Shown: positions 8,382 through 17,364, counted from the stretch's first letter. The stretch: DNA of 58,257 nt from Clostridiales bacterium DTU073 (GCA_001512665.1 LFSF01000049.1:1-58257), one strand, 5' to 3'. Made by a program: numbers and translations. Notes: generated by a model not told the origin, from the sequence alone.

Positions 8382-8978
8382 CTACAACCGCAAATTTTGC
8401 GTTGCCTGGCTAACTTCAAAAAGACGTTTCGCCATAATTATCATTCGTTGTTGGGCATACTGGTCTTCCGTTGCCGGACGTTGGGCCGCCACACCATAAT
8501 GACCACAATCATTATCTTTTTGGCCATCACCAATTATCGTCATACCTTGAACCAACATCATTTCATGAATAGCCCTTAATGTACCTTCCTGACCTCCAAA
8601 GCGAGAAGCACCAACAGCTACGGCGCCACCCACCACATTTAAAAGCTTCTTTTCGCTCCTAAGACATCGTAGTTTATCCCAGAAAGCCTTCAACTGCCCA
8701 CTAACTGTACCAAAATATACGGGTGACCCTATTAATAGCCCATCTGCTTCCCTTAACTTTTGCAAAACCTCTTCCATTAATGTTCCCTTCAGGCAAGCAC
8801 CTGTGCAAATAGCCGAGCAAACTGTACAAAATGGAACCTTTACACTTTTCAAAACTTCTTGAGTATGAATAAGCTCCGTCTGCGCTCCCATCAGCTCTAA
8901 CTGTTCTAATCCTTTTTTCAATAAAAACACCGTGTTCCCGTCTTTATTCGGGCTACCATTAATAGCTACAAAAAACAT
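8382..8978 (-). CDS. Iron-sulfur flavoprotein (NADPH-dependent FMN reductase-like)
   Basis: Flavodoxin-fold redox protein. The FMN phosphate loop is GSPNKDGNT (residues 8-16), and GSPVYFGTVSGQLKAFWD (about 98-115) is the second flavin-binding segment. Between them is a compact cysteine cluster, C51-x2-C54-x3-C58-x3-C62, as in the Isf (iron-sulfur flavoprotein) family of anaerobes that bind a 4Fe-4S cluster. The physiological partner is unknown; electron transfer or oxidative protection is likely by family. It ends 7 bases before dgt, so the two may be cotranscribed. 198 residues is a typical length. Confidence 0.9.
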   Translation of the reverse strand: MFFVAINGSPNKDGNTVFLLKKGLEQLELMGAQTELIHTQEVLKSVKVPFCTVCSAICTGACLKGTLMEEVLQKLREADGLLIGSPVYFGTVSGQLKAFWDKLRCLRSEKKLLNVVGGAVAVGASRFGGQEGTLRAIHEMMLVQGMTIIGDGQKDNDCGHYGVAAQRPATEDQYAQQRMIIMAKRLFEVSQATQNLRL

Positions 8979-9191
8979 TTTATAACCCCTAACGAGGTTT
9001 TCACCATCCTTTCAGTTTATATAAACTCAGTATATAATTTCTGTATTTTTAATACTCCTCAAAAGATAAAAGTCCTGCATAATTCTCATAGAAAAGACAA
9101 GAAAAGACAAGGATCTAATTAGCTCCAAAAAAGGTGCAATTCACAATCTCCTTATCTTTTCTATTATTTAGACATTCCATCTTTAAAATTT

Positions 9192-9404
9192 TTATGCCAT
9201 TTTCGAAAAGTCTTTAGGGTCCAGTTTAAGTTTTTCAATGATGCTGGGAATATATTTATTACCTGAACGATCACCATATAAGATTAGATTAAGATAATTC
9301 TTGCTTGTCCCAATAGCTTCGGCGAGCTGAACCTGGGTCATTCCTAAATCAATAAGTCTTTTCTTTACAACTACACCGAAGGGAGTAAGCTGTCTCTTAC
9401 GCAT
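9192..9404 (-). CDS. Small XRE-type helix-turn-helix regulator
   Basis: 70-residue protein consisting of little more than a Cro/cI-type HTH: the helices MTQVQLAEAIGTSKNYLNLIL (about 22-42) hold the turn and recognition helix. The ATG follows AAAGGAGG at good spacing. The size and isolation are typical of prophage or mobile-element regulators, and it lies just downstream of decayed exporter genes, so it may be a remnant of an imported segment. Its targets are unknown. Confidence 0.8.
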   Translation of the reverse strand: MRKRQLTPFGVVVKKRLIDLGMTQVQLAEAIGTSKNYLNLILYGDRSGNKYIPSIIEKLKLDPKDFSKMA

Positions 9405-9518
9405 GAAAGCATCCTCCTTTCAATGTTTGGACTTGTTTCAATTATTTGTTTTATTTTAAAATATTCGATATTCTATACTTCTACGTCTTTCCACAAATAT
9501 CCTTTTTTTATTTTAGAA

Positions 9519-10008
9519 TCATTGCTCTAACTTAGTACGAGGAATGATAATTTCTGCTTTTTCTCCTACTTTTAGGGGACTCTCCGGGTCAAGATCTACT
9601 TTAATTTTCATGCTTTCTTTATTCTTGTTGGCTGAAGTCTGCATGTCTCTCGGTGTATATTGAGCCTTAACATCAATAAAACTGATCCTTCCCTTATATT
9701 CTTCTCCTCCGCTAAGAATAGTCAATTCTTGTCCGTGGTTAATCTTCGCTAAATATTCTTCAGGCACATAAGTAACCAAATATTTTTCCGTTTCTGCAGC
9801 AATGTCAACAATGTTATAGCCCGGAGAGACAAGACTCCCCTGCAAATAGTTTTTACTAATAATTATACCATCACGAAAAGCCGTAATGGTGTATTTGGCC
9901 AAATTCTCTTTCGTTTGGCGAATTTGCACTTCTGTTAAAGCCACATCAGCTTTAGCTGCATCTATTTTTTCTTGAGGAGTTTCCTTTTGGACTAAAACTA
10001 ATTTCTGC
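9519..10008 (-). pseudogene. C-terminal remnant of a HlyD-type membrane fusion protein
   Basis: Translation in this frame gives the end of a HlyD/efflux adaptor: the second half of the coiled-coil hairpin (KIDAAKADVALTEVQIRQTKE), then the lipoyl/barrel segment around YTITAFRDGIIISKNYLQGSLVSPG and the beta-barrel ending in KVGEKAEIIIPRTKLEQ. Reading continues in frame upstream of the first possible start (GTG at 9944) to about 10008, where it meets the truncated ABC gene in another frame. There is no signal or N-terminal membrane segment and no proper start, so this is a 3' fragment of a deleted gene and probably not functional. Confidence 0.8.
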
Positions 10009-10312
10009 CTAGAGCCATGTAGCCGATCTTATTCATTAAACTAAGCTGTGGCATTTTTTGCTCCAAGACATACACTTCACCAGATGTTGCTTCCAGTATT
10101 CCGGCGATTATTTTCACCATGGTTGTTTTACCACAGCCTGAAGGACCAAGTAAGCCATATATACGTCCTGAAGGAATTTCCAAGTTAATATCTTTGAGGA
10201 CATGCTTTTTGCCAAAGTATTTATTCACATTACGCACAACGATACAATTAGAACTTGTGTTGATAAATACATTCCCTTGTTCCCTTTTGGGGTTCATTAA
10301 TCCATTTAGCAT
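9998..10312 (-). pseudogene. N-terminal remnant of an ABC transporter ATPase
   Basis: The first about 100 residues are a normal ABC ATPase start: the KYFGKKHVLKDINLEI strand, the Walker A loop GLLGPSGCGKTTMVKIIAG (about 53-71) and the approach to the Q loop (KIGYMAL). The frame then ends after three more residues, with no signature motif, Walker B or H loop. It retains an ATG and an AGGAGG site. The break coincides with the start of a HlyD fragment in another frame, so a deletion has fused the 5' end of the ATPase gene to the 3' end of an adaptor gene. Such ATPases normally pair with HlyD and ABC-2 permeases in drug or daunorubicin-type exporters. Confidence 0.82.
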
Positions 10313-10411
10313 ACATGTCCTCCTTGTACTTCAGAAACTCAGAGCATAGTAATTAGACAGTATAATTAGATTATAAAAAATTAATGATCATACTTCAATT
10401 CAAGTTTATCA

Positions 10412-11518
10412 TTACACATCAAATACCTTAGAAACTTCTTTTAACTGTTCTGCGATAGCTATATGCTGTGGACAGTGTTGTTCACACTGCTTACAACCGA
10501 TACAATCTGCAGCTTTTCCATGGTGCTGGATTAAATTATAATAGTAAGTCCTGTGGGAAGGCTCCAGTCTAAACTGCTTCTGATTATACAAAGAAAAGAA
10601 TTTTGGTATAGGAATCTTTTTGGGACAACCTTCTACACAATACTCACATGCGGTACAGGGGATAGCAATATTATTGTTTATAATCTCCGTTGCCTTTCTT
10701 ATAATATCTTTTTCTTCATCATTCAAAGGTACGACATCCAACATATAGCTGGTATTGTCAATGACCTGTTCTAAATTGCTCATACCACTTAATATCATAA
10801 AAACATTTTCCAAAGAAGCAGTATAGCGGATTGCCCATGAGGCTACGCTCATCTCCGGATTATAATTCTTAAAGAGCTTAACTACTTCTTCCGGTACATT
10901 AACAAGAGTACCTCCTTTAACAGGTTCCATCACAATAATAGGCTTGTTATGCTTTAATGCTACTTCATAACACTTGCGAGATTCTATAATATTACTATCC
11001 CAATCAATATAGTTTATCTGTAACTGTACAAATTCCATCTCCGGGTGTTTTGCTAAAATTTCATCTAATAATTCTGCTTTATCATGGAAAGAGAAGCCAA
11101 TATGTTTTACCTTCCCTTCCTCTTTTAATTTTTTGACAAAGTCAAACCCGCCATGTTTTATGGTTTTCGCATAGTTCTTAACACCAAGGGTATGTAACAA
11201 ATAATAATCAAAATAAGTAACTCCGCATTTCTCTAACTGCTCATTGAAAATTCTTTGATAATCTTCATTTTTCTTGATCAAAAATGTAGGCATCTTATCT
11301 GCAAGTACAAACGATTCCCTAGGATACCTTTCAACAAGTGCTTTTCGCATTGCAAGCTCACTCATTCCCTGATGATATAGATAAGCAGTATCAAAATAAG
11401 TAAAACCTTGCTTTAAAAAATAATCCACCATCTTATTCAATAATTCCTGATTAATACTTTGAGGATTTCCTTCTTCAGTTAGTGGTAACCTCATTAAACC
11501 AAATCCTAGCTTTTTCAT
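10412..11518 (-). CDS. Aldo/keto reductase with C-terminal 2x[4Fe-4S] ferredoxin domain
   Basis: NADPH-type aldo/keto reductase barrel (about 1-270) with the catalytic set D-Y-K-H visible in [16 protein letters not shown] and YYLLHTLG. The C-terminal extension has two cysteine clusters, C288-x2-C-x2-C-x3-C298-P and C339-x2-C-x2-C-x3-C349-P, each suited to a 4Fe-4S cluster. This combined architecture is common in Clostridia (oxidoreductases sometimes annotated as Fe-S containing aldo/keto reductases); the substrate is unknown. The gene is monocistronic in appearance, with its own AGGGA site and gaps on both sides. Confidence 0.92.
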   Translation of the reverse strand: MKKLGFGLMRLPLTEEGNPQSINQELLNKMVDYFLKQGFTYFDTAYLYHQGMSELAMRKALVERYPRESFVLADKMPTFLIKKNEDYQRIFNEQLEKCGVTYFDYYLLHTLGVKNYAKTIKHGGFDFVKKLKEEGKVKHIGFSFHDKAELLDEILAKHPEMEFVQLQINYIDWDSNIIESRKCYEVALKHNKPIIVMEPVKGGTLVNVPEEVVKLFKNYNPEMSVASWAIRYTASLENVFMILSGMSNLEQVIDNTSYMLDVVPLNDEEKDIIRKATEIINNNIAIPCTACEYCVEGCPKKIPIPKFFSLYNQKQFRLEPSHRTYYYNLIQHHGKAADCIGCKQCEQHCPQHIAIAEQLKEVSKVFDV

Positions 11519-11569
11519 TACTATCCCTCGCTTTTCTAAATTAGTTTTTAGTCAATTGCTTTCTATCGT

Positions 11570-12529
11570 TTAACCTACGCTTCTAAGTCTTTTTAATGTT
11601 TCCTTTAACATATGATAGCCGATTTCTGGATTATCAATATCAAGTACAGAATTTTCCAAGGGGCACATACCATCACCTGTTCGATTGACGATACTGTTGA
11701 TAATTTTTCCAAAATTGACCTGATAGCCATGGGCACCTAAATAGTCGCGGGCAGCAGCACTCATTATTAAACCATAGACACCTTTGGCGCCACCAAGCAC
11801 CAGAAGTATTGCCGCTGCTTTACCAATCACTTTGTCGACCACAAACGCACCCTGCAAAATTTCCGGCTCATTTTCATAAATTAACAACAATGGAGAAACG
11901 CCTTGTCCAGATAATGTACGAATAATCTTATCGTTTTTGATAATCACACAACTTGCCTTTCCATCTTTAATCATTTGCTTCGCTTTTTCAAGTGATAGGG
12001 TTTTAATTTCTGTATTAAATTGAAAATGCCGATGAGCAAAAGAAACAATTACGGGAAGCAATAATAATTGGATGATAATTCCCGGAATTCCTTCTATTAA
12101 AGCTCCGGTTACTGACAATGCTTGTAATACCCCGTTGTTAAACCTAAGCAAGACGGCAAAGATCAAACCATAGATTACCCGTCCGCAGAGCATAGAAATT
12201 ACTATTGTAGGATAAAGTGGTATCCTGACCTTATAATAAAGAAATCCACTTACAAACCCATATGTAAATAGCTCTCCCAACATGATCGGTAACATGGGAA
12301 AAAACGGCGGCATTCCCGTCAAAAGGCTGGAAAGAAAGGGAATGATTAATCCTCCCAAAGCACCGTACATCGGCCCGCATAACAGACCGATCAGAAAAAC
12401 TGGTAGATGCATTGGCAACAACACTATTCCGGGTATTCCGAAAGCATGAGCGGTAAAATAGGGCAACAACAGACCAATAGCGACAAGTAAACCGGATAAT
12501 ACAACACGATGAGATGCGTTATTACTCAA
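11570..12529 (-). CDS. ECF-like membrane S component fused to DUF1893
   Basis: The N-terminal about 170 residues contain five or six hydrophobic helices with the pattern of energy-coupling-factor substrate-binding (S) proteins: an early HAFGIPGIVLLPMHLPVFLIGLLCGPMYGALGG stretch divided by short loops, then SSLLTGMPP. The C-terminal about 140 residues match DUF1893, a cytidine-deaminase-like fold of unknown function (SCVIIKNDKIIRTLSGQGVSPLLLIY, GKAAAILLVLGGAKGVYG, GDGMCPLE). I prefer the TTG at 12529, eight bases after AAGGAG; the GTG at 12538 is too close to that site. No riboswitch is evident upstream. The transported vitamin or metal is unknown. Confidence 0.8.
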   Translation of the reverse strand: MSNNASHRVVLSGLLVAIGLLLPYFTAHAFGIPGIVLLPMHLPVFLIGLLCGPMYGALGGLIIPFLSSLLTGMPPFFPMLPIMLGELFTYGFVSGFLYYKVRIPLYPTIVISMLCGRVIYGLIFAVLLRFNNGVLQALSVTGALIEGIPGIIIQLLLLPVIVSFAHRHFQFNTEIKTLSLEKAKQMIKDGKASCVIIKNDKIIRTLSGQGVSPLLLIYENEPEILQGAFVVDKVIGKAAAILLVLGGAKGVYGLIMSAAARDYLGAHGYQVNFGKIINSIVNRTGDGMCPLENSVLDIDNPEIGYHMLKETLKRLRSVG

Positions 12530-12673
12530 TTTAAACACTCCTTCTAGTATGCATTATTTCATTTATTTAGTACAAATATTGTCACCTACCTTTTATTATT
12601 AATTGCCAAATACGATAAGCACATGCCCTATCCACTATGAATATAATACCATTAAATACGATGAAAGGAAGGA

Positions 12674-13186
12674 ATGAATAACAATATGTATAATTTTTAT
12701 AATACAAATCCATATCTTAAGCCATGTCCTTATTATACTAACTCGCCCATATATAACCCCTACTGTCCAAAACAAGCAATTCAATTAAAGGATTATGGAC
12801 CGGCACCTTTTGTCATCAATATTGAAGATGCTGCTAAGCAAAACAATAATTTTCGTCTGGCCTTATGGACAGGATGCCATTTGCAAGTAACCTTAATGAG
12901 CATCAATGTTGGCGAAGATATTGGTTTAGAGATGCATCCCAACGTTGATCAATTTATACGTATTGAACAAGGTCAAGGGCTCGTAGAAATGGGAGATAGA
13001 AAAGATTGCTTGAATTTCCGCAGAAACGTTTGTGATGACTTTGCCATAATAATTCCCGCCGGGAAATGGCATAATCTGACGAATACAGGTTGCGTACCCC
13101 TAAAACTGTATTCAATCTATGCCCCACCTGAGCATCCGCATGGAACAATTCATAAAACGAGAGAAGAAGCGGAAGAACATCACTAA
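12674..13186 (+). CDS. Cupin-domain protein with Tyr/Asn/Pro-rich N-terminus
   Basis: The first about 40 residues are rich in Asn, Tyr, Pro and Cys (YNTNPYLKPCPYYTNSP), like spore-coat or crust proteins. A single cupin barrel follows (about 48-160) with motif 1 around LEMHPNVDQFIRIEQGQG and motif 2 around IIPAGKWHNLTNTG, giving His/Glu/His metal ligands. The C-terminus is His/Glu rich. Family members include small metal-binding isomerase-like or coat-associated cupins, and the substrate is unknown. It is one of two plus-strand protein genes in the window, starts after AAAGGAAGG, is divergent from the ECF-like gene, and is followed by a strong hairpin. Confidence 0.85.
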   Translation: MNNNMYNFYNTNPYLKPCPYYTNSPIYNPYCPKQAIQLKDYGPAPFVINIEDAAKQNNNFRLALWTGCHLQVTLMSINVGEDIGLEMHPNVDQFIRIEQGQGLVEMGDRKDCLNFRRNVCDDFAIIIPAGKWHNLTNTGCVPLKLYSIYAPPEHPHGTIHKTREEAEEHH

Positions 13187-13243
13187 TATTAAATGCTAAT
13201 CTCACACTTTACTTCATATCAACTGTTCTCATATCTGCATAGC

Positions 13244-13289
13244 AAGCAAAGGTATTGTTTTTTATAATTAAAAAACAATACCTTTGCTT
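13244..13289. terminator. Bidirectional intrinsic terminator
   Basis: A 20-bp perfect inverted repeat (13244-13263 with 13270-13289) has A/T runs on both sides. It sits between the convergent cupin gene and azlD and can end transcripts from both. Confidence 0.88.
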
Positions 13290-13309
13290 TATAAAAACCT
13301 TTTTAACTT

Positions 13310-13645
13310 TTAAATAAAAACATATTGGACAAGCACCATATAGAGAATTGTACCGCCCCCAATACTCAGAAGTATATTCTCCTTCCAATGGTGAAGCACA
13401 GTAATACAAATGATCGCTATTGCCTCCGGAAGCCAAGATGTGGGTGTTTTAAAACTAACAGCTCTAAGACAATATACTACCAATAAACCAATGGCAGAAT
13501 ACGGCAAAAATCGTCCAAGATAACTAATATATGAATTATTTGACTTCGTACCTTGAAATAGAATAAAAGGTAAAAACCTTGTAATAATCGTGCCAATAGT
13601 TACCATGCAAATAATAATAAAGGTTTCAAGAGCTGTTAATGTCAC
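13310..13645 (-). CDS. azlD: Branched-chain amino acid exporter small subunit AzlD
   Basis: Small membrane protein of 111 residues with four hydrophobic helices and the AzlD-family opening TRFLPFILF. With AzlC it forms a branched-chain amino acid (and 4-azaleucine) exporter. The GTG start lies after GAGGGAG within the end of azlC (4-base overlap), indicating translational coupling. Confidence 0.92.
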   Translation of the reverse strand: MTLTALETFIIICMVTIGTIITRFLPFILFQGTKSNNSYISYLGRFLPYSAIGLLVVYCLRAVSFKTPTSWLPEAIAIICITVLHHWKENILLSIGGGTILYMVLVQYVFI

Positions 13646-14373
13646 TGTGCTCCCTCCTCTGCTAGTTTTTTCTCTGCTAACTCTTTCTCTACTAGATATT
13701 CTTTTCGCGATATTGTTAATACTGCTAAGATCGCAATCATAGCAGGTATAATAAAATTGCTAGGTCCGAAGATAACCAAACAAATAACAGAACACAAAAC
13801 ACCGATTATCGCCGGTTTATGGTTTTTCTGAGCTTTCCATTGTCCCACAAAAATTACCACAAAAAGGGCAGTTAAAACAAAATCTAGGCCCTTGGTATTA
13901 AAAGAAATCATCGAACCCAACAGCCCACCAAGTGCAGAGCCTATAACCCAATAGCTATGGTCAAGCAACGTAATGAAAAACATAAACCAGTTTCTATTTA
14001 CACCTTCAGGTGGCTCTGTTGAACAAACAATCGAAAAGGTTTCATCACACAGACCAAAAATCAAATATGCTTTTAATTTACCGGTATCTTTATACTTATC
14101 AAGCATTGAAATACCATAAAAGATATGCCGAGCATTTACCATTAAGGTCATCAGCAAGGCGTAAATTGGATTAAAAACTGATGTGAGAAAAGTAATTGCC
14201 ACATATTGTGCTGAACCTGCAAATGCTAAAAGACTGAACAAAACTGTCCATCCAACACCATAACCCTTACTGTTCATTAATATCCCAAAGGCAATACCTA
14301 AAAAGGTAAACCCAATAAGTACAGGAATAGTATAGGGGAAAGCCACCTTTAGTGCTTTGATTTTTTCCTGCAT
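13642..14373 (-). CDS. azlC: Branched-chain amino acid exporter large subunit AzlC
   Basis: Integral membrane permease of the LIV-E/AzlC family, with the signature GFTFLGIAFGILMNSKGYG near the N-terminus and FAGSAQYVAI at about 60, followed by further helices and a charged C-terminal tail. I set the start at the ATG at 14373, six bases after AGAGGTG; another ATG at 14397 overlaps the stop of the preceding gene and lacks a site. It is cotranscribed with azlD and probably with the upstream methyltransferase gene. The azl pair would export valine, leucine and isoleucine. Confidence 0.93.
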   Translation of the reverse strand: MQEKIKALKVAFPYTIPVLIGFTFLGIAFGILMNSKGYGVGWTVLFSLLAFAGSAQYVAITFLTSVFNPIYALLMTLMVNARHIFYGISMLDKYKDTGKLKAYLIFGLCDETFSIVCSTEPPEGVNRNWFMFFITLLDHSYWVIGSALGGLLGSMISFNTKGLDFVLTALFVVIFVGQWKAQKNHKPAIIGVLCSVICLVIFGPSNFIIPAMIAILAVLTISRKEYLVEKELAEKKLAEEGAQ

Positions 14374-14393
14374 ATCTTTCACCTCTCTAAACT

Positions 14394-15098
14394 TCATTCA
14401 TGGGTACGCAAGATTTCGAATTTCCTTTTTCCGATTTGTTGTTTTTCTAAACGTATAAATTTTTCATTTTTTACTTTTTGTTGCTTATTCATACAAAGCC
14501 CTATAATTGTATCTGCAGAACAAATACCATGGAGTACATCTAATAACTTATCTATAACTTTCTCCTCATTTCCTCTCCAGTCGACCATATAACCATAAGG
14601 GACATCAGTAACAATAATATCTGGTTTTATTCTAAGATTAATCTCCTCTAAAGCATCAGCATAAAAAACATCAAATTCAATCTTGGTTCTAAGCAAACTC
14701 TTGAGGACAATAGCACTGTTTTTAGCTTCTAGATGTGCTTGCTTTTGATAACTTAAGATCATTTGCTCAATCTCTGTTATTCGCCGGTTTATTCCTTCTT
14801 TACTTAATAATGATAAATTCTTTTTTGCTGTATTAAGTAATTCTAAGTTAATGTCACTTCCCATGATTCTCCCAATCGTGTCTTGATTTAAAAATCCCAA
14901 TACGGTAAGTAAATATCCCCCACCACAACAACAATCATATAAACAAATGTTATTCTTTTTAGATGAGTATTGTAAGCACCTTCCATAAATCTCTTGGGCT
15001 AATCTTACCGGAAAATTGGTCATACCACTTCCATGATAGAGAACACGGCCACTGGCAAAGTTTTCGTAATTATCTTTTTCTGCATATCTATATTTCAT
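14394..15098 (-). CDS. AviRa-like rRNA methyltransferase
   Basis: SAM-dependent methyltransferase. The N-terminal segment with ASGRVLYHGSGMTNFPVRLAQEIYGR and the motif I loop YDCCCGGGYLLTVLG resemble AviRa, the avilamycin-resistance enzyme that methylates a guanine of 23S rRNA. A DVPYG motif (about residue 180) takes the place of the NPPY-type catalytic loop. I chose the ATG at 15098 after a GAGGG site; a GTG at 15116 is also in frame. It ends against azlC. The assignment rests on remembered family patterns. The alternative is another base methyltransferase with no resistance role. Confidence 0.7.
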   Translation of the reverse strand: MKYRYAEKDNYENFASGRVLYHGSGMTNFPVRLAQEIYGRCLQYSSKKNNICLYDCCCGGGYLLTVLGFLNQDTIGRIMGSDINLELLNTAKKNLSLLSKEGINRRITEIEQMILSYQKQAHLEAKNSAIVLKSLLRTKIEFDVFYADALEEINLRIKPDIIVTDVPYGYMVDWRGNEEKVIDKLLDVLHGICSADTIIGLCMNKQQKVKNEKFIRLEKQQIGKRKFEILRTHE

Positions 15099-15214
15099 CA
15101 AAAAACCCTCGTCCACATATAATAATTAATAGTTATTATAGCAAATAAATCCGTCTTCTTATATACTGTTATCTTATATAGATGATTATAGAAATGATAA
15201 CTGTATAATCCATT

Positions 15215-15763
15215 TCAGCTGTCATTTCGTAATTTTTTTGCATAAATTTCTGTATAGGTTAATTTACCTTTGAGCCGTTCAGACTTCATTAAGCTGATTT
15301 TACTTATTTCAATTTGCATGGGTTTTATTAATTTAGAAAACTCCGCTTGATTAAACTGTTGATTAAGTATAATTCTTCTACCTAAAGTTAAATGTGGTCT
15401 GTACTCTCGTTTATCTATAGAAAAACCTGCTAGCATAAGTTCTTGACTAAGTTGTTTCTGAAGAGCAAAGAGCCTATTGTTTCTGTCTATCCCCAACCAA
15501 TAGATATCTCCGCCATCCCGTTTAAAATGTCCCAGATGATCTCTGATCGTCAAGACAAATGGAGCTATATTAACTTTATCCATAAGCTGTTTTATGTTAT
15601 TAACTTTAGCAGGAACAACCTCCCCTAGAAATACCAAGGTTAGATGTAAATTTTCCACCAAAGTAAAATTTCCCTGAATTGCCTGTTCTTTAAGTCTATT
15701 GATAATCTCATTAAGACTGGCCTTTATCTCCTCATTAAAATTAATCGCCATAAACAACCGCAT
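15215..15763 (-). CDS. thpR: RNA 2',3'-cyclic phosphodiesterase (ThpR/LigT family)
   Basis: 2H phosphoesterase that opens 2',3'-cyclic phosphate ends of RNA. Both catalytic HxTL motifs are present at H40 (HLTLVFLGE) and H124 (HLTLGR), separated by 84 residues as in the family. The length of 182 is typical. The ATG follows AAGGGGTGG. It stands alone between the methyltransferase and a hypothetical gene. Confidence 0.92.
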   Translation of the reverse strand: MRLFMAINFNEEIKASLNEIINRLKEQAIQGNFTLVENLHLTLVFLGEVVPAKVNNIKQLMDKVNIAPFVLTIRDHLGHFKRDGGDIYWLGIDRNNRLFALQKQLSQELMLAGFSIDKREYRPHLTLGRRIILNQQFNQAEFSKLIKPMQIEISKISLMKSERLKGKLTYTEIYAKKLRNDS

Positions 15764-15867
15764 ATATTACCACCCCTTCTATCATTTTTCAGTTAACAAT
15801 TAGTGGTTTCGAAACCTTATTATAACCAATCTCTTCAGCATTTTCAAAATTCCTTGGAGTTTAAAAA

Positions 15868-15946
15868 TAGACATAGACAATAGAAAAGGATACTGTCTTA
15901 CATGTACATTAAAAACAGTACCCTTTTCTATTGTCTATTCTATATT
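15868..15946 (-). terminator. Long hairpin, probable terminator of the unknown gene at 15979-16611
   Basis: An inverted repeat with arms of about 23 bases (around 15872-15894 and 15917-15939) lies just downstream of the unknown minus-strand gene. Read on minus it contains the AGGGTACTG core also seen in the two terminators flanking the rubrerythrin gene. The ends are AT-rich and could work in both directions. Confidence 0.65.
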
Positions 15947-15978
15947 GTATATGAAGAACTAAAATTGTATGTGAAAAA

Positions 15979-16611
15979 CTAAATTGCTCTTAAAGATACA
16001 CCGTCAAGCAGCCAAAAGGTTGGATTTGTAGTGCCCTGATCTTCTATCTCCACGAAAAACTCCACAGAAACGCTGGTGACATCAAAAGGTATAGGAACAT
16101 CCGACACTTTCTGGTGGAAAACATAACCCTGCCTCGCCTGAACAGAATCATAATCATATTCAATATCTATGAAATTAGCCGCCCCTTGAAAGACCTTAGC
16201 ACTGATTTTAAGATCGCGAAATCCGTCTCCAGCCTGCAGGAAATTATCGGCAAAGCTTAAAACCAAGAAACATCCGGGAGTCACAGTAACCCATTGCTGA
16301 AATTCAGCAGTTTTTATTTCTACATTAGCTGACGGTGTAGAACCAAATTGCGCACTAAACCGCCCTTCATATGCGAGATCCGACTCAGCAATACTAATAC
16401 CGTCTGTGTCTTCAAGCCAATAAGCAAAGCTATCAAATACACCAATCTCTTCAAACCCACCGTTTTTGAGCAGTTCTGTCGGCGGGCAGGGGCGACAGAT
16501 AGACGTGTTTTCTTTCTCTACTATTTGGCAATTATTGTTGTTTACTAAAGTTGGTTTAATATCTTTACTCTCTTTTTTCAAGCAAGCTCTTGATTCATCA
16601 TCAGAATGCAT
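15979..16611 (-). CDS. Unknown protein with NGGFE-type jelly-roll domain
   Basis: I do not recognise a named family. The first about 55 residues are charged and contain three cysteines (NCQIVEKENTSICRPCPP). The rest begins with ELLKNGGFEE, followed by beta-rich sequence typical of carbohydrate-binding-like jelly rolls (FSAQFG, QQWVTVTPGCFLVLSF, TFWLLDGVSLRAI). Such domains are common in spore-surface and extracellular proteins of Clostridia, but no signal peptide or membrane anchor is seen here, which would fit assembly on the spore surface from the mother cell. The ATG follows GAGAGGAG. The gene is monocistronic with its own hairpin. Confidence 0.7.
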   Translation of the reverse strand: MHSDDESRACLKKESKDIKPTLVNNNNCQIVEKENTSICRPCPPTELLKNGGFEEIGVFDSFAYWLEDTDGISIAESDLAYEGRFSAQFGSTPSANVEIKTAEFQQWVTVTPGCFLVLSFADNFLQAGDGFRDLKISAKVFQGAANFIDIEYDYDSVQARQGYVFHQKVSDVPIPFDVTSVSVEFFVEIEDQGTTNPTFWLLDGVSLRAI

Positions 16612-16702
16612 ATCTTCACTCCTCTCAAAGTTTTAACATCAGATTTAGTTACATAATATGATATGCTCACATAGACAAGTAGGTTACCTCAGATATACAT
16701 AA

Positions 16703-16748
16703 AAACAGGGTACTAACACCTAAAAAAATAAGTGTCAATACCCTGTTT
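16703..16748 (-). terminator. Terminator of rubrerythrin gene (repeat-like)
   Basis: Stem 16703-16712 with 16739-16748 plus an inner ACAC/GTGT extension, followed on the minus strand by a T-rich run. It shares its core sequence with the hairpin at 17485-17525. Confidence 0.75.
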
Positions 16749-16773
16749 CTCTTGATACAGAAATACTAAAGCT

Positions 16774-17364
16774 TTATTTTCCAAAAAATGAATCAGAAAA
16801 TGGCATGAAAAACCCTTGTGGATGTTGACATACATTACAAATCTCTGGCGCATCTTTACCTACATGAATATTGCCACATACAGTACAAATCCAAGGAATT
16901 TCTTCTTCCCTCCTGAATATAGCTCCGTTTTCTATTTCATCAGCTAGTCTCCCAAATCTATCTGCATGGGTTTTTTCAATATTTGCTATACCCTCAAAAA
17001 CCTGCGCAATTTCCGTAAAACCCTCTTCCTTGGCTATTTTTCCAAAACTCTTATATACTTCATTCCATTCTTCTAACTCATTATGCTGAGCTGCCCTCAG
17101 AGCCTTAACGGTATCATCACACAAATCAACGGGATAAGCCCCGGAAATGTTAATATTATCACCTGCAAAATCTTTTAGCTTTTGATAGAAAACTTTAGCA
17201 TGTGCTCTCTCCTGTTCTGCAGTATAATCAAATACAGCTCCGACTACATGAAATCCTTCTTTCTTTGCAGCAGATGAGGCTATATTATAACGATTTCTTG
17301 CCTGACTCTCTCCTGCGAATGCCCTCATTAAATTTTCATACGTCTTACTACCTTTTAAATTCAT
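16774..17364 (-). CDS. rbr: Rubrerythrin
   Basis: Non-haem iron peroxidase that protects anaerobes from hydrogen peroxide. The N-terminal ferritin-like four-helix domain has the diiron ligands in FAGESQARNRY, EQERAHAK, HNELEEW and EGIANIEKTHADRF. The C-terminal rubredoxin-like domain has C160-x2-C163 and C176-x2-C179. The length of 196 is typical. The ATG follows AAAGGAG. It is transcribed alone between two similar hairpin terminators. Confidence 0.95.
   Translation of the reverse strand: MNLKGSKTYENLMRAFAGESQARNRYNIASSAAKKEGFHVVGAVFDYTAEQERAHAKVFYQKLKDFAGDNINISGAYPVDLCDDTVKALRAAQHNELEEWNEVYKSFGKIAKEEGFTEIAQVFEGIANIEKTHADRFGRLADEIENGAIFRREEEIPWICTVCGNIHVGKDAPEICNVCQHPQGFFMPFSDSFFGK

Noticed and set aside
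9405-9518. Phage attachment site near the XRE gene
   Set aside because: No tRNA, integrase or direct repeat is visible in the surrounding sequence.
13209-13436. 75-codon minus-strand frame
   Set aside because: It covers the terminator hairpin and overlaps the end of azlD in another frame.
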